Source: Carboxylicivirga mesophila (GTDB taxonomy: Bacteria > Bacteroidota > Bacteroidia > Bacteroidales > Marinilabiliaceae). From it: a DNA stretch of 45,303 nucleotides. The translations under genes and the position numbers were made by a program. The notes under the pieces were generated by a model. That model ran no database searches. It was given only the letters and a program-made list of their open reading frames with translations, and had not been told where the DNA came from. The stretch lies in NCBI RefSeq assembly GCF_018271975.1, contig NZ_JAGUCN010000037.1:1-45303 (forward strand), in the 5' to 3' direction. Below are positions 35,001 through 42,912 of the stretch, in pieces (the stretch's first letter is position 1; every line of letters begins with the position of its first letter).

Positions 35001-36728
35001 CGAAGCATTATTTTCGATAATGCAGCCGGTTCTACAAATCTGGATTACGAGATTGGTATTGCTTTTAAACGCGGTACAACTCCACAAACGGCAGGAGTTT
35101 CAATGTCTACCATGTCCATGCCGTCGGAAAATATCAGCCGACTGAAAGTTGAAGAACGCAGCAAAGAAGCATTTGTTCCACAGCTGAAGAGCACAATGGA
35201 AGACTTTAACCGCGTACTGCAATATGAGCAAGCAACTACTAATGAGAGTAAAGTTGGCTTTGGTAGTAGCACCCTGAATTTTACTTGCGCTACGGGCTTC
35301 TATGCGCCTGAGGACGGTTTTAACCTGTCGCATGTGCAAACCTGGTATGCCTGGGGTGAACAACTCGAAAGCCAGATAAAGGTCTTTATTTATGGCGGAG
35401 CAGAGCGGTTGTCGGAATGTCAGTTATTATATGAGCAGAAGTTTGATTATAGTGCCGATGAAGCATCATCAGAAGGAACTTTAATTACACTTGAACTAGA
35501 AGAGCATGTGTTCTTCTTCCCCAATGAGAAATTCTTTGTGATGTTCATGTATGAAAATACAGTAGAGTATCCGCAGGGAACCATTACGGCCGCCGAAGAA
35601 GTGTCGAACCGATATTACTTTGGTGATGGTGAAACCATGTTTGAAACCGTGGAGGCGGGTCACAAAACTTTGGGTTGGCTCATGCGTGCTGCCGAAATGG
35701 AAGCAGGAGGTTTAACCTGGTGTACCATTGAATCGGATAAATTGGGAACCCTGGCTCCGGGAGAGGAAGGCAGTATCAACCTGACTTTTAATTCAACCTA
35801 TGCTGAACAAGGTATAAACTTGGCTAATATTATAATTAAGAGTAACGACCCTTACAATCCGAAGGTAGAGGTGCCTGTATCTATAACCCGAAATAAGGGA
35901 CCTCAGTATGCCGACGGCAATGAGTTACGCTATAGCATTAATGAGGCCGATACCTTGAACTATGTGTTGAAAGTTTATGACGAGGAGGGTGACAGCTTTA
36001 CCATTAATGTGCCTGAAGACAAAACATACTTTGCCTACACCATATCTGGCAATGAAGTAGAGATAGAATTTACGCCTGATTATGATGGTGAAGGCTTGCA
36101 TGAATTTGTGGTAGAGGCTGAAGATAGCTATGGCAATGCCACACAGTTTACACTGATAGTGAGTGTGGCTAATGTGAACCGTGCACCGGTGGAGGTGATA
36201 GAGATTGGTGAACAAACCTATGCCATTGAAACAGAGGATGCTTATGTACTAAACTTATCTGATTACATAAAAGATCCAGATGGGGATGAAGTGTTTTTCG
36301 AAACCAGCTACGAGATTTCCAGTGCCGTGCAGATAATGAGTACAAACGCTTCACTGGCCTTTATGCCTGTGTCACCAGGCTATGTATACATGAATGTAAA
36401 AGCCACAGACAATCAGGGTGCAGTGCTGGAAACCGGCTTTCCGGTATTTATTGAGCACCGCACGGGTATTGATGATGACAACTACCAGGGATTACAGCTA
36501 TATCCTAATCCGGCTGATGATGTTGTAAATGTGCAGTTCAATGATCAGTTGGAAGCTACTCACAAATGTGAGATAGTGAGTACATCGGGCGAAGTGGTGC
36601 AGCTCATCAGTTTAACTGGTAGTGAAAAAACTTTCTCACTCAATGTAAGTAAGCTTAAACCAGGTGTGTACATGCTGAAGGTGTATACCGACACTTCTGT
36701 GATAGTTCATAAACTCATCAAGCGTTAA
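29094..36728 (+). CDS. Giant secreted subtilisin-family (S8) protease with T9SS sorting domain
   Basis: The 2544-residue protein has a signal peptide (1-25), an inhibitor-like propeptide (about 28-140) and an S8 catalytic domain (about 160-505). The catalytic residues are Asp210 (AVIDQGVDYKHEDL), His265 (PHGTHVAG), oxyanion Asn373 (AAGNNGDEG) and Ser443 (GTSMACPHVSG). An FN3-like domain (about 510-617) follows, then a long array of Hydin/ASPM-like Ig sandwiches (recurring LDFGDVFQG / ITNTGEG motifs). Two nidogen-like modules lie near 1110-1330 and 1543-1760, and two related beta modules near 700-865 and 2020-2165. Cadherin-like repeats come next (about 2270-2455). A T9SS type-A C-terminal domain (about 2465-2544, LQLYPNPADDVVNVQF, ending KLIKR) directs export and surface attachment. 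It should degrade extracellular protein. It leads the locus with the downstream SusCD pair, suggesting peptide supply. Confidence 0.9.
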   Translation: MNTSTHVRKFMLLLMSVFIFSLAHAQHLQTYKNGKLQGAFKIKLKPSLVVEPSGLKSKTVSGYSEVGIKAVDQLNIQYEAVKIERLIPYSAKHDIKHQKHGLHLWYKVEVETEAQLESVIKAYGNLIEIERAEPFYEKSLVPHNLRMAPKAMLNTMATTSESPFDDPQFNEQWHYHNTTDNPGTPGADINLLRAWNRQTGDPDIVVAVIDQGVDYKHEDLAANMWVNEAELNGTPGEDSDGNGYVDDIYGFDFVNMDGDVKPLPHGTHVAGTVAAVNNNGIGVAGVAGGSGNNDGVRIMSCMIMSESSTGSAEAAFVYAADNGAVIAQNSWGWNVPGVVEQSILDAIDYFMEEAGQFENSPMKGGVVIFAAGNNGDEGEYWPGCYEPVIAVAATGPNNRITSYSNYGDWLDISAPGGDVLDGQDHGVLSTMPDNSYGFYDGTSMACPHVSGIAALIASEYKGPEFDASQLTARLLGGVNVIDTMEINKPWTGKVGLGAADAYLALLEDNGIAPDAITDLKHNGVSGTFTLLEWTVPADEDDDQPRYFHVYYSETPLDNNNLDAVDYVRINSLADAGDAYSYQLDKLKAHTTYHIGVTGVDRWGNEAELSNVITITTNSGPIISLDKKNIDFSIDVNVDTLSHQQFTITNTGEGLLNWNIRQNHVENIDIYSQINDRIPYKVNYTGGKTGVEAHSLSASEDIVPYAQKPTLGYMYYYDPNYLLETLITFGESNEELSNSSATYFKVINPDGFNLTSVQVGLNFEKMSEEPLYVEVYKGGDINTAKLIHSQTFDVGEVNYYIDHIVFNKQMYFNEGDEFYIVFHIPPGHRYPFLAAQAYNMAVTDYSYYSIDQGVTWKKIKDVYYDYTKVWVVIATNELEALEPYLEISETAGYLNANESQTIDLTVNAAKLINGNYETNLQVFGQGYPDNWEDLTLNFEVNGQDSRIQSDDVVDFGNVFIGTGKEQSITIYNTGLAAFDNAFNSLNVEISHPDFKLIGNAPKVIPAERSEELTFYFTPTTEGAINATVKVSDKIGKVHTFSLYGAGTWPAKAVVSPPVSEFANMVLGDAFEGSFHLRNEGDFPLRYYVPKFADGSNMPDFDKNSIHNFGYVAGENIPTPGEEAFVWDDIQFTGTDVTDLFRLDGSVMLTEAEMGFRFPYFGNEYDTCYISNWGAVSMVNNGWFNSKPAGYKNPAQPTKLISAWGMPFSLDKGGKIYYQSLPGKFIIQYQGVVHESYNYDSSTSNGIGWLEEPVTFQIVLHQTGDIDFNYKDLGEVLGTRDLGFNRASTLIMIEDQSLDDRIVLNGYGTKASEPFVLNTFPTTGHQIYFKNPGFGVVEEISNPYGTVPVGSSVEIRYKGSTEKLYQADFNERINIVSTDPVNNPVSHTIKLNITSGGVVDFVFEPQTLDFGDVFQGAIQDIKLRITNEGRAIGTITDVVLGNGLFTVDGYLPAMLRPKTVSDYTVTVNAAELGAINDVLVITDDEGQTYRIPVACNVVDAPVISSGVSEINQTLKHGESTVVSVDIINSGNNPMEVMPSANEWLFAWPDDGSEVSRGFDYTYTIEDIADSPYLNWSTAIKDGTKLDVTNEIFNPDKFWMTIPLPFEVAYYGEKYDTIYVGHTGVITYLPNQPSREWGPDHFIPNEAPINGYLAPLFGFNGLSNPEIYPETGIYTKTYDDKFVIRFQDMGSNGGGAPATVEVWLYKSGIIKYMYEVMEPELARVLASLIGIENQDGTKGIQVSARTMGIIKDGTVVTFLPTKSYTVPANSTQPFNVYLNAESLYDGTYTDNLRFANDTPDNPEFSIPVVMEVIGENNVLVNDTLDMGELMMIEHDNTDYTSPYKRYDFDFTVKNEGTRAVQIRNVKLKDGFNYAITMGDDNKFGTGSAADGWVDISRKLINYKLKPNEEETFRLRVYPLAEANVIDTVMVYCDIEEEAIKVPVSGVFTMPPVINVQTEGIHLYTDTINYVANRSIIFDNAAGSTNLDYEIGIAFKRGTTPQTAGVSMSTMSMPSENISRLKVEERSKEAFVPQLKSTMEDFNRVLQYEQATTNESKVGFGSSTLNFTCATGFYAPEDGFNLSHVQTWYAWGEQLESQIKVFIYGGAERLSECQLLYEQKFDYSADEASSEGTLITLELEEHVFFFPNEKFFVMFMYENTVEYPQGTITAAEEVSNRYYFGDGETMFETVEAGHKTLGWLMRAAEMEAGGLTWCTIESDKLGTLAPGEEGSINLTFNSTYAEQGINLANIIIKSNDPYNPKVEVPVSITRNKGPQYADGNELRYSINEADTLNYVLKVYDEEGDSFTINVPEDKTYFAYTISGNEVEIEFTPDYDGEGLHEFVVEAEDSYGNATQFTLIVSVANVNRAPVEVIEIGEQTYAIETEDAYVLNLSDYIKDPDGDEVFFETSYEISSAVQIMSTNASLAFMPVSPGYVYMNVKATDNQGAVLETGFPVFIEHRTGIDDDNYQGLQLYPNPADDVVNVQFNDQLEATHKCEIVSTSGEVVQLISLTGSEKTFSLNVSKLKPGVYMLKVYTDTSVIVHKLIKR

Positions 36729-36730
36729 CT

Positions 36731-36775
36731 AATATTCTCCATGCTTCATTAAAACCATGGAGCATGGAGAATATT
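36731..36775 (+). terminator. Long hairpin after the protease gene
   Basis: A perfect 15-bp stem (AATATTCTCCATGCT / AGCATGGAGAATATT) with a 15-nt loop starts two bases after the protease stop. No long T run follows, so it may be a 3'-end stabiliser or partial terminator. A second small hairpin, GGTTGC-AACG-GCAACC at 36791-36806, sits 21 bp before the next start codon. Confidence 0.55.
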
Positions 36776-36827
36776 CTAAAAATATCACCCGGTTGCAACG
36801 GCAACCTATTATTAATCAATTTAATCA

Positions 36828-39245
36828 ATGAAAATCATGAAAAGATTTACTATGTTATTGGCAGTTTTTTGCCTTTTAATTACAAGCATGATGGCTCAGG
36901 ACCTTATTAAAAGCCATACGCAAACAGGTTCAGTGTCTGAGGTATTGCCCTACAGTACAGGTATGGTTTATATTTCAAATGATGGCTCAAATGATGTGAT
37001 TTCATACACAACTGATGGGATTACTTTCAACGACACAGAAACCTTGGTGACAGGATCTGTAGCGGGCCTTAATAGCTGGAGTGATGGAACAATTGCTTTC
37101 TACTTGGGCGATACAGATGGTTCTGGTGCCGGACTCAGAAAACTGGATGGAGGAACAGCTTCCCTAGTTGATGGACCAAATCCGGTCGACGCTACAAAAA
37201 AACCATCATCAGGTGTACTTCGATATACAGGAGCTGATAATCCATTATATTTTTATAATTATGCTGATGGTTTTGATCCAATTAGCGGAACTACTTATTT
37301 GCCGAGTTATACAGATGGTTCTAGCCTGAATACAGCGCTAGCGAATTCCTACAGTCCGTATACGCCAAACTCAAAGCCTATTGGCACTATGTATAATAAT
37401 AAACTTTATATAGCAGGTGCCACAGGAGGATTTTTCCCAACACCTATAATATATGAGTTTGATGGCAGTATTATTAAAGAGGTTTACAGTGGTACTGAAC
37501 AGGTATTTTATAATTTTAAAGCTGTAGGTAATAGTTTATTCTTCCTGCAAGGTAATCCTGGTGAATTTTCTGATGCGGTTCTTTTTAGCATGGATGCAGA
37601 TGGAAATGTTACCCGAATGACAGATAATGGAATGGATGTCATGGTTAATGATGAATTACCTATGATTGCTAATGGTTGGGACTTATATGGTATTGTTAAT
37701 GGAAAGTTGACCAAGATTGCGTTTCAATTTGGCCCTGGAGGCGGTTGGACATACACACCTTTTCATTTAAATGCTCAGGGCGAATCAGATAATATTAGCG
37801 ATATGGTAATGTCTGGTGGTAATATTTATGTGTTGGCTGCTACAACAGGTAACGAAACTGAATTATTTACAATCAATCCGACGAGCGGTACATATGTTAA
37901 CTCTATGCCTGATGCTATTACAGCAAGTAATACATATACATCTCTAACGGCTATTGATGGAGGTGTAGCGTTTGTTGGTAATAATGGTACCAGCGATGTG
38001 GTTTATGTTTCGGATGGTCATAGTGGTACAACCAAAATGTTAACGGTTGAAAATGATCCGACTTTAGCCATTAATCACATGTATAGCACAGGAGATAAAC
38101 TGTACATGTTTGCCGAAAATGGTGCTGATACTGATATTTATGAATATTCTGTAATGCCTTTTGCAAGTCAAACAGTCACAATAACTGTAATTGATGCTGT
38201 TACAAAAGCTCCTATCCAATATGCTTCCGTAGCTATTGAAACCGGATTAGAAAGAATTTCTTGGAGTTCAAATGCCGATGGAGAAGTAATGCTTGAAAAC
38301 GTACCAGATGGAATACATCAGTTAGAAATCACGGCGAGTGGTTATGCAAGTTTTGGAGATGAAATTACAGTGGATGTATCTAATACCAGTGCAACCTATG
38401 AATTAAAGGCTGGACAAGAAGTTACGGTATCGGTACGTGATTTCCATACCAATGAGCAATTAGCTGATGTGACAGTTACTTTCGAAGGAACTGATGGTGT
38501 AAAATGGAGTCAGACAATTGTACCTGATTTAATGTGGGGAGGGGTTACAAATAATATTTTTTCTCTTGCACAAGATACTTACACTGTAACTATAGAACGC
38601 GATGGGTATGTTACCTACGTTGAATCTGATGTAATGGTAGAGGCTGGAACCAGCACGCTTAATTTTGTAATAACACTACCTACAATTTCATTTAACTTGC
38701 AATTATGTGATGCCTCAGGTTTACCTGAACAGGCAGAATTACCGGTAGCAGCCAGCGGTACAGTTACCTTAACTCATAGTATGTATCCAACAATTAAATA
38801 TGAAGTGACAACAATAAATGTTGGTGGAGGAATGGTCCCAGATATGATTCTTGCTCAATTCAGTGACGTTCCTTATGGGACATACAATGTAGTTGCAACA
38901 GCTCCTGGTTTTCAGGATAAGTCAACAACTTATGTTGTAGATGCAGAATCTAATACCCCACCAAATGATAAGATTTATTTGGATCCAATCCCAACAGGTA
39001 TTGAAGATACTGAGTTAACTAATGTGCGGGTTTACCCTAATCCAGCAGTTGATTTCATTGTATTTGAATCGGCTAATGCTATTCAGTCAGTAGAAATCTA
39101 CTCAGTAAACGGTGCTAAAGTAAAAGCACTGAATAACGATAAAATTACGCGAATAAATATATCTGAATTACCTAAAGGTTTATACCTGGTTGCTACTACA
39201 GATAGCAACGGACAACGACAAATTACAAAAATCAATAAACGTTAA
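36828..39245 (+). CDS. T9SS-exported propeller protein with carboxypeptidase-regulatory-like domains
   Basis: The 805-residue product has a signal peptide (MKIMKRFTMLLAVFCLLITSMMAQ; the ATG three codons in is equally possible). Residues about 25-440 contain beta-propeller-like repeats rich in G-D/N turns (VYISNDGSNDVISYTTDG, VVYVSDGHSGTTKML). Three carboxypeptidase-regulatory-like or PEGA-like sandwiches follow: about 448-530 (VTITVIDAVTKAPIQYASV), 531-620 (VTVSVRDFHTNEQLADVTV) and 622-722. A T9SS type-A sorting domain (about 725-805, VRVYPNPAVDFIVFES, ending ITKINKR) closes the chain. No catalytic motif is seen, so it is probably a surface binding or adhesion protein acting with the protease encoded upstream, which shares the same export signal. 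A strong terminator follows. The gene is somewhat AT-richer than the PUL 1 enzymes. Confidence 0.8.
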   Translation: MKIMKRFTMLLAVFCLLITSMMAQDLIKSHTQTGSVSEVLPYSTGMVYISNDGSNDVISYTTDGITFNDTETLVTGSVAGLNSWSDGTIAFYLGDTDGSGAGLRKLDGGTASLVDGPNPVDATKKPSSGVLRYTGADNPLYFYNYADGFDPISGTTYLPSYTDGSSLNTALANSYSPYTPNSKPIGTMYNNKLYIAGATGGFFPTPIIYEFDGSIIKEVYSGTEQVFYNFKAVGNSLFFLQGNPGEFSDAVLFSMDADGNVTRMTDNGMDVMVNDELPMIANGWDLYGIVNGKLTKIAFQFGPGGGWTYTPFHLNAQGESDNISDMVMSGGNIYVLAATTGNETELFTINPTSGTYVNSMPDAITASNTYTSLTAIDGGVAFVGNNGTSDVVYVSDGHSGTTKMLTVENDPTLAINHMYSTGDKLYMFAENGADTDIYEYSVMPFASQTVTITVIDAVTKAPIQYASVAIETGLERISWSSNADGEVMLENVPDGIHQLEITASGYASFGDEITVDVSNTSATYELKAGQEVTVSVRDFHTNEQLADVTVTFEGTDGVKWSQTIVPDLMWGGVTNNIFSLAQDTYTVTIERDGYVTYVESDVMVEAGTSTLNFVITLPTISFNLQLCDASGLPEQAELPVAASGTVTLTHSMYPTIKYEVTTINVGGGMVPDMILAQFSDVPYGTYNVVATAPGFQDKSTTYVVDAESNTPPNDKIYLDPIPTGIEDTELTNVRVYPNPAVDFIVFESANAIQSVEIYSVNGAKVKALNNDKITRINISELPKGLYLVATTDSNGQRQITKINKR

Positions 39246-39259
39246 TTTGTGCCGGACCC

Positions 39260-39293
39260 AACTACCCTTTCAACGGAAAGGGTAGTTGTTTTT
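39260..39293 (+). terminator. Intrinsic terminator after the propeller protein gene
   Basis: A 12-bp perfect stem (AACTACCCTTTC / GAAAGGGTAGTT) with the tetraloop AACG is followed by a T-rich tract. It separates the protease pair from the DUF4625/SusCD genes, which therefore likely have their own promoter in the next 190 bp. Confidence 0.85.
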
Positions 39294-39480
39294 ACTCATG
39301 CTGAGCTACTGTTATTGGTCAGCTAATGGCTGATAATTGCCACTGGCATACACGCCATCAACAAAAATGAATAATGGGAATCGCCAAAACCAAAGAACTA
39401 CTTTTTAAAAGCATTAAATCGATTAAGCTCCATGCCGTTTGGCGGTACAAGTAATGGCAATTGAACTAAAAATTAAACAG

Positions 39481-39903
39481 ATGAAAAATAAGTATTTGAT
39501 AGTATTAATGTTACTTCTGCCTTTAATGTTGGCATGTGAGAAAGATAAAAACGAGGATACCACGCCCCCGGTAGCCGATATTACTTTGCCTATCGACGAT
39601 ACCCTATACTATCGTGGCAATACCTTGATGTTTACCGGCTACTTTAGCGATGATGTGGAGCTGAAAGAATGTACCTTTTACTTAAGTCAGGGCCTTAAAG
39701 CCACTCGCGGATGGGATGAGCCATGGAAGCCGGAAGCCCAAACCTTTCCGTTAACAGGAAAAGAAGACAAACTGCTTGAACAGCATCTGTTTGAGCTGAT
39801 GATACCAACCGATATTATGTCTGGCGATTATGTATTAACCATACTCACCATTGACCAGGCTTTAAACTATAGCACTACTGAAATTCCAATTCAAATAAAA
39901 TAA
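39481..39903 (+). CDS. DUF4625-type lipoprotein
   Basis: The ATG at 39481 is preferred because it begins the lipoprotein signal MKNKYLIVLMLLLPLMLAC (Cys19). The upstream in-frame ATG at 39439 would add a polar extension. The mature 122 residues start EKDKNEDTTPPVADITLPID, an acidic linker consistent with surface display. They then form one Ig-like beta-sandwich (FTGYFSDDVELKECTFYL, later DYVLTILTIDQALNYSTTEI). This resembles DUF4625, a small lipoprotein often encoded beside susC/susD genes. It is about 70 bp upstream of susC 2 and probably in the same operon, and may be a surface accessory of that transporter. Ligand unknown. Confidence 0.75.
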   Translation: MKNKYLIVLMLLLPLMLACEKDKNEDTTPPVADITLPIDDTLYYRGNTLMFTGYFSDDVELKECTFYLSQGLKATRGWDEPWKPEAQTFPLTGKEDKLLEQHLFELMIPTDIMSGDYVLTILTIDQALNYSTTEIPIQIK

Positions 39904-39972
39904 TAATGGTGCAATAGCCATCAGCATATAGTAATCAGAGAATACTAAACAAAATCAAATAAAAAAATCGAC

Positions 39973-42891
39973 ATGAAGCATGTATTAACTTATCTGCTCT
40001 TGCTTTGTATTGCCTTTAACGGAACACTGCTTGCCCAATCAACAGTCATTTCCGGCTCGGTAAAAGATAAGAGTAATGGTGAGCCAATGATTGGAGTTAC
40101 CATTGTTGTGAAAGGGACCACAATTGGTACGGTTACCGATTTTGAGGGTAATTATAATCTGCAGGTGCCCCAGGATGCCCAGGTACTGCAATACTCCTTT
40201 ATTGGCTTTAAACAACAGGAAATAGCACTTAGCGGACAAAAGACGATTAATGTGATGATGGAGTCCGATTCGGAAAACATCGATGAGGTTGTAGTAACGG
40301 GCTATGGTATACAGAAAAAAGGGACCTATACCGGATCGGTTGAAGTGGTTTCGGCCGAAAAAATTGAGCAGGTACCTGTGGCCAGTTTCGATCAGGCACT
40401 GCAGGGACGCGCGCCGGGTGTGGTTTCTGTAGGCTCATCGGGGCGACCGGGTGCCGCGGCTACAGTGCGTATCAGGGGTGTCAGCTCCATCAATGCCGGT
40501 AACGATCCTTTATACATAATGGACGGAATACCCATTACAGCTGGACAGTTTAGTGCTTTAAACCAGAATGATATTGAGAATGTATCCATACTGAAGGATG
40601 CCACAGCTACCTCGCTCTATGGTAGCCGGGCCAGTAACGGTGTAATCGTGATTACCACTAAACGCGGTAAGTCAGAAGGGCGCACCACTATACAGTATCG
40701 TGGTCAGTATGGCTTAAACACAATTGCCCGCGATAACTTTAATATGATGAATACAGCTCAGAAAATTCAGTACGAAGAAGAGCTGGGCATAAAAAATTAT
40801 ACCCCCGAAGAAAAACTGGCATTATTAAAAACTAATACCAATTGGTTCGATGTAGTATTGCGCGATGCCTTTACGCAGTCTCACGAGCTGTCAGCCAGGG
40901 GTGGAAATGAAAAAACGCGCTTTTACATGTCAGGTGGGTATTACTTTCAGGAGGGCATTCAATACCGTTCTGATTTTGAACGCTTCACCTATCGCCTGAA
41001 CCTTGATAATAGTATTTCGGACAAAGCCAACCTGGGTGTTAACCTTTCATTTGGTTATGAGAAAAACAACAACACTGTAAGTGGTGGGGCGGCTTCTACC
41101 AACGTATATAACCCCATATTTGCAGCACGTTTGCTGAATCCCTATTTGGCACCTACAAAGCCCGATGGAAGTTACAATAATGAAGGCTTTCCGTTTGCCA
41201 ACCCAATTGAGCAGATTATGCTGAATGAAAATAAGAACAACACGCTTAAGATTGTAGGTGGTGTCTTCTTTGATGTGGAATTGATAAAGAATCTGACATT
41301 CAAAACGAACTTAGGTGTCGACTTCTACGATTATAACTCATACAGTTTTCTGCATCCTGATTCGGAATGGGGACGTGGCTACAATGGTCTTATAAATGAG
41401 GGTTTTCGTCGTAATTTCCGCCTGACGCCCACTAATACATTGAGGTATCAGTTTAACCTGGCCGAGAAGCATGATTTTAATGTATTGGCTGGACAGGAAA
41501 TCATCTCTAACACCAATAGGGGCTTTAGTGTAGGAGCACGCAATATTCCAACCGATAAACTTCGTGTACTAAATGTCGCATCAGAGATTGATAGTTGGGC
41601 TGGTGATGGCTCTGACTACACAGTGGCTTCATTTTTTGGCAATATGGCTTACAGCTATAACTATAAGTACCTGGCCGACTTAAGTATTCGTCGCGATGGT
41701 TCATCACGTTTTGGTGTTAACAATCGCTGGGGAACCTTCTGGAGTGCTGGTTTGGGCTGGAATATTCAGGAAGAGGAGTTTGTAAAAAATATGGGCTGGA
41801 TTGACCAGTTAAAACTACGCGCCAGTATTGGTGAAACAGGTAACTATAATATTGGTAACTATGAGCACCAGTCACTATTTCGCTATACAAGTTATATTAT
41901 CGAGAGTGCGGCTTTCTATGCACAGGCAGCTAATGAAGATTTAACCTGGGAGCGCAAGTTTAAAGCCAATGTGGCTTTAGATATGGCTTTCCTGCGAAAA
42001 TACAGAGCGAAGGTTGATTTCTATAGTGAAACGACCAAGGACATGCTGTTTTTTGTGCCACGTTCACAAACAACAGGTCTGGGTGGGCGCCTGGAGAATA
42101 TTGGTGAGATGAACAACAAAGGTTTTGAAGTTGAGCTGGATGGCCAGATTATCCAAAGGGGCGATTTTGGCTTTCATTTAAACGCCAACCTGTCGTATAA
42201 CCTGAACCGGGTGACTAAATTATACAACGACCTGGAAGAAATAGATCAGGGGAATACAAAGATTACGCTGGATCAACCGTTAGGCACCTTTTATATGGCT
42301 CGCTGGGCCGGTGTGGACGAGTCAACCGGTAAAGGATTATGGTATACCGCTGATGGTGATGTAACCGATACTTACTCAGATGCACATCGGGTGTTACACG
42401 AAGGAAAATCGTACTTGCCTCCGTTGACTGGTGGTTTTACCGGAACGTTTAGTTACAAAAACCTTCAGCTGTCGGCTTTCTTCTCGTGGATGGCAGATAA
42501 GTGGCTGATTAATAATACACGTTTCTTCACCGAGAGCCATGGTATGTTTGCTTCGTACAATCAGAGTGTTGATATGCTGGATTACTGGAAGCAACCTGGC
42601 GATAAGGCCGTTCACCCACACCCCACTTACCAGGATAATGAATTTGATACCCGCTTGCTTGAAAATGCCTCGTTTTTGCGCTTGAAGAATCTCACAATAA
42701 GTTATAACCTGAATAAGGATTTTGTGAAGAAAAGTATGTTCTTCAATTCGTGCCGGGTGTATGCACAGGGCCAAAACCTATTAACCTGGACAGGCTATAA
42801 AGGCATCGATCCTGAATTTTATGGGGTAACAGAGGCTAATATGTATCCGCATGTGAGAACCATCACTGTTGGTATTGATTTAGGATTTTAA
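39973..42891 (+). CDS. susC: SusC-family TonB-dependent transporter (second locus)
   Basis: The 972-residue protein has a signal peptide (about 1-21), a carboxypeptidase-regulatory-like domain (about 25-98, VISGSVKDKSNGEPMIGVTI) and a TonB-box-like stretch (NIDEVVVTGYGIQKKGTYTGSVEVV, split). The plug carries the SusC/RagA signature (ENVSILKDATATSLYGSRAS), and the barrel ends in GIDLGF. It is shorter than the first SusC by about 80 residues and clearly a different subgroup (the plug begins with GIQKKGTYTGSV instead of GEMRKSDVTGSI). A SusD gene follows by 21 bp. With no glycosidase in this locus and a giant surface protease upstream, peptide import, as known for RagAB-type transporters, is the favoured role. 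Confidence 0.94.
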   Translation: MKHVLTYLLLLCIAFNGTLLAQSTVISGSVKDKSNGEPMIGVTIVVKGTTIGTVTDFEGNYNLQVPQDAQVLQYSFIGFKQQEIALSGQKTINVMMESDSENIDEVVVTGYGIQKKGTYTGSVEVVSAEKIEQVPVASFDQALQGRAPGVVSVGSSGRPGAAATVRIRGVSSINAGNDPLYIMDGIPITAGQFSALNQNDIENVSILKDATATSLYGSRASNGVIVITTKRGKSEGRTTIQYRGQYGLNTIARDNFNMMNTAQKIQYEEELGIKNYTPEEKLALLKTNTNWFDVVLRDAFTQSHELSARGGNEKTRFYMSGGYYFQEGIQYRSDFERFTYRLNLDNSISDKANLGVNLSFGYEKNNNTVSGGAASTNVYNPIFAARLLNPYLAPTKPDGSYNNEGFPFANPIEQIMLNENKNNTLKIVGGVFFDVELIKNLTFKTNLGVDFYDYNSYSFLHPDSEWGRGYNGLINEGFRRNFRLTPTNTLRYQFNLAEKHDFNVLAGQEIISNTNRGFSVGARNIPTDKLRVLNVASEIDSWAGDGSDYTVASFFGNMAYSYNYKYLADLSIRRDGSSRFGVNNRWGTFWSAGLGWNIQEEEFVKNMGWIDQLKLRASIGETGNYNIGNYEHQSLFRYTSYIIESAAFYAQAANEDLTWERKFKANVALDMAFLRKYRAKVDFYSETTKDMLFFVPRSQTTGLGGRLENIGEMNNKGFEVELDGQIIQRGDFGFHLNANLSYNLNRVTKLYNDLEEIDQGNTKITLDQPLGTFYMARWAGVDESTGKGLWYTADGDVTDTYSDAHRVLHEGKSYLPPLTGGFTGTFSYKNLQLSAFFSWMADKWLINNTRFFTESHGMFASYNQSVDMLDYWKQPGDKAVHPHPTYQDNEFDTRLLENASFLRLKNLTISYNLNKDFVKKSMFFNSCRVYAQGQNLLTWTGYKGIDPEFYGVTEANMYPHVRTITVGIDLGF

Positions 42892-42912
42892 TACAAGGAA
42901 AATAAGACTGAT

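Noticed and set aside
42394-42774. 126-codon minus-strand ORF inside susC 2 and similar antisense ORFs in the HTCS, GH3 and S8 genes
   Set aside because: All lie opposite long genes with strong family signatures, show no domain of their own and have no expression signals.
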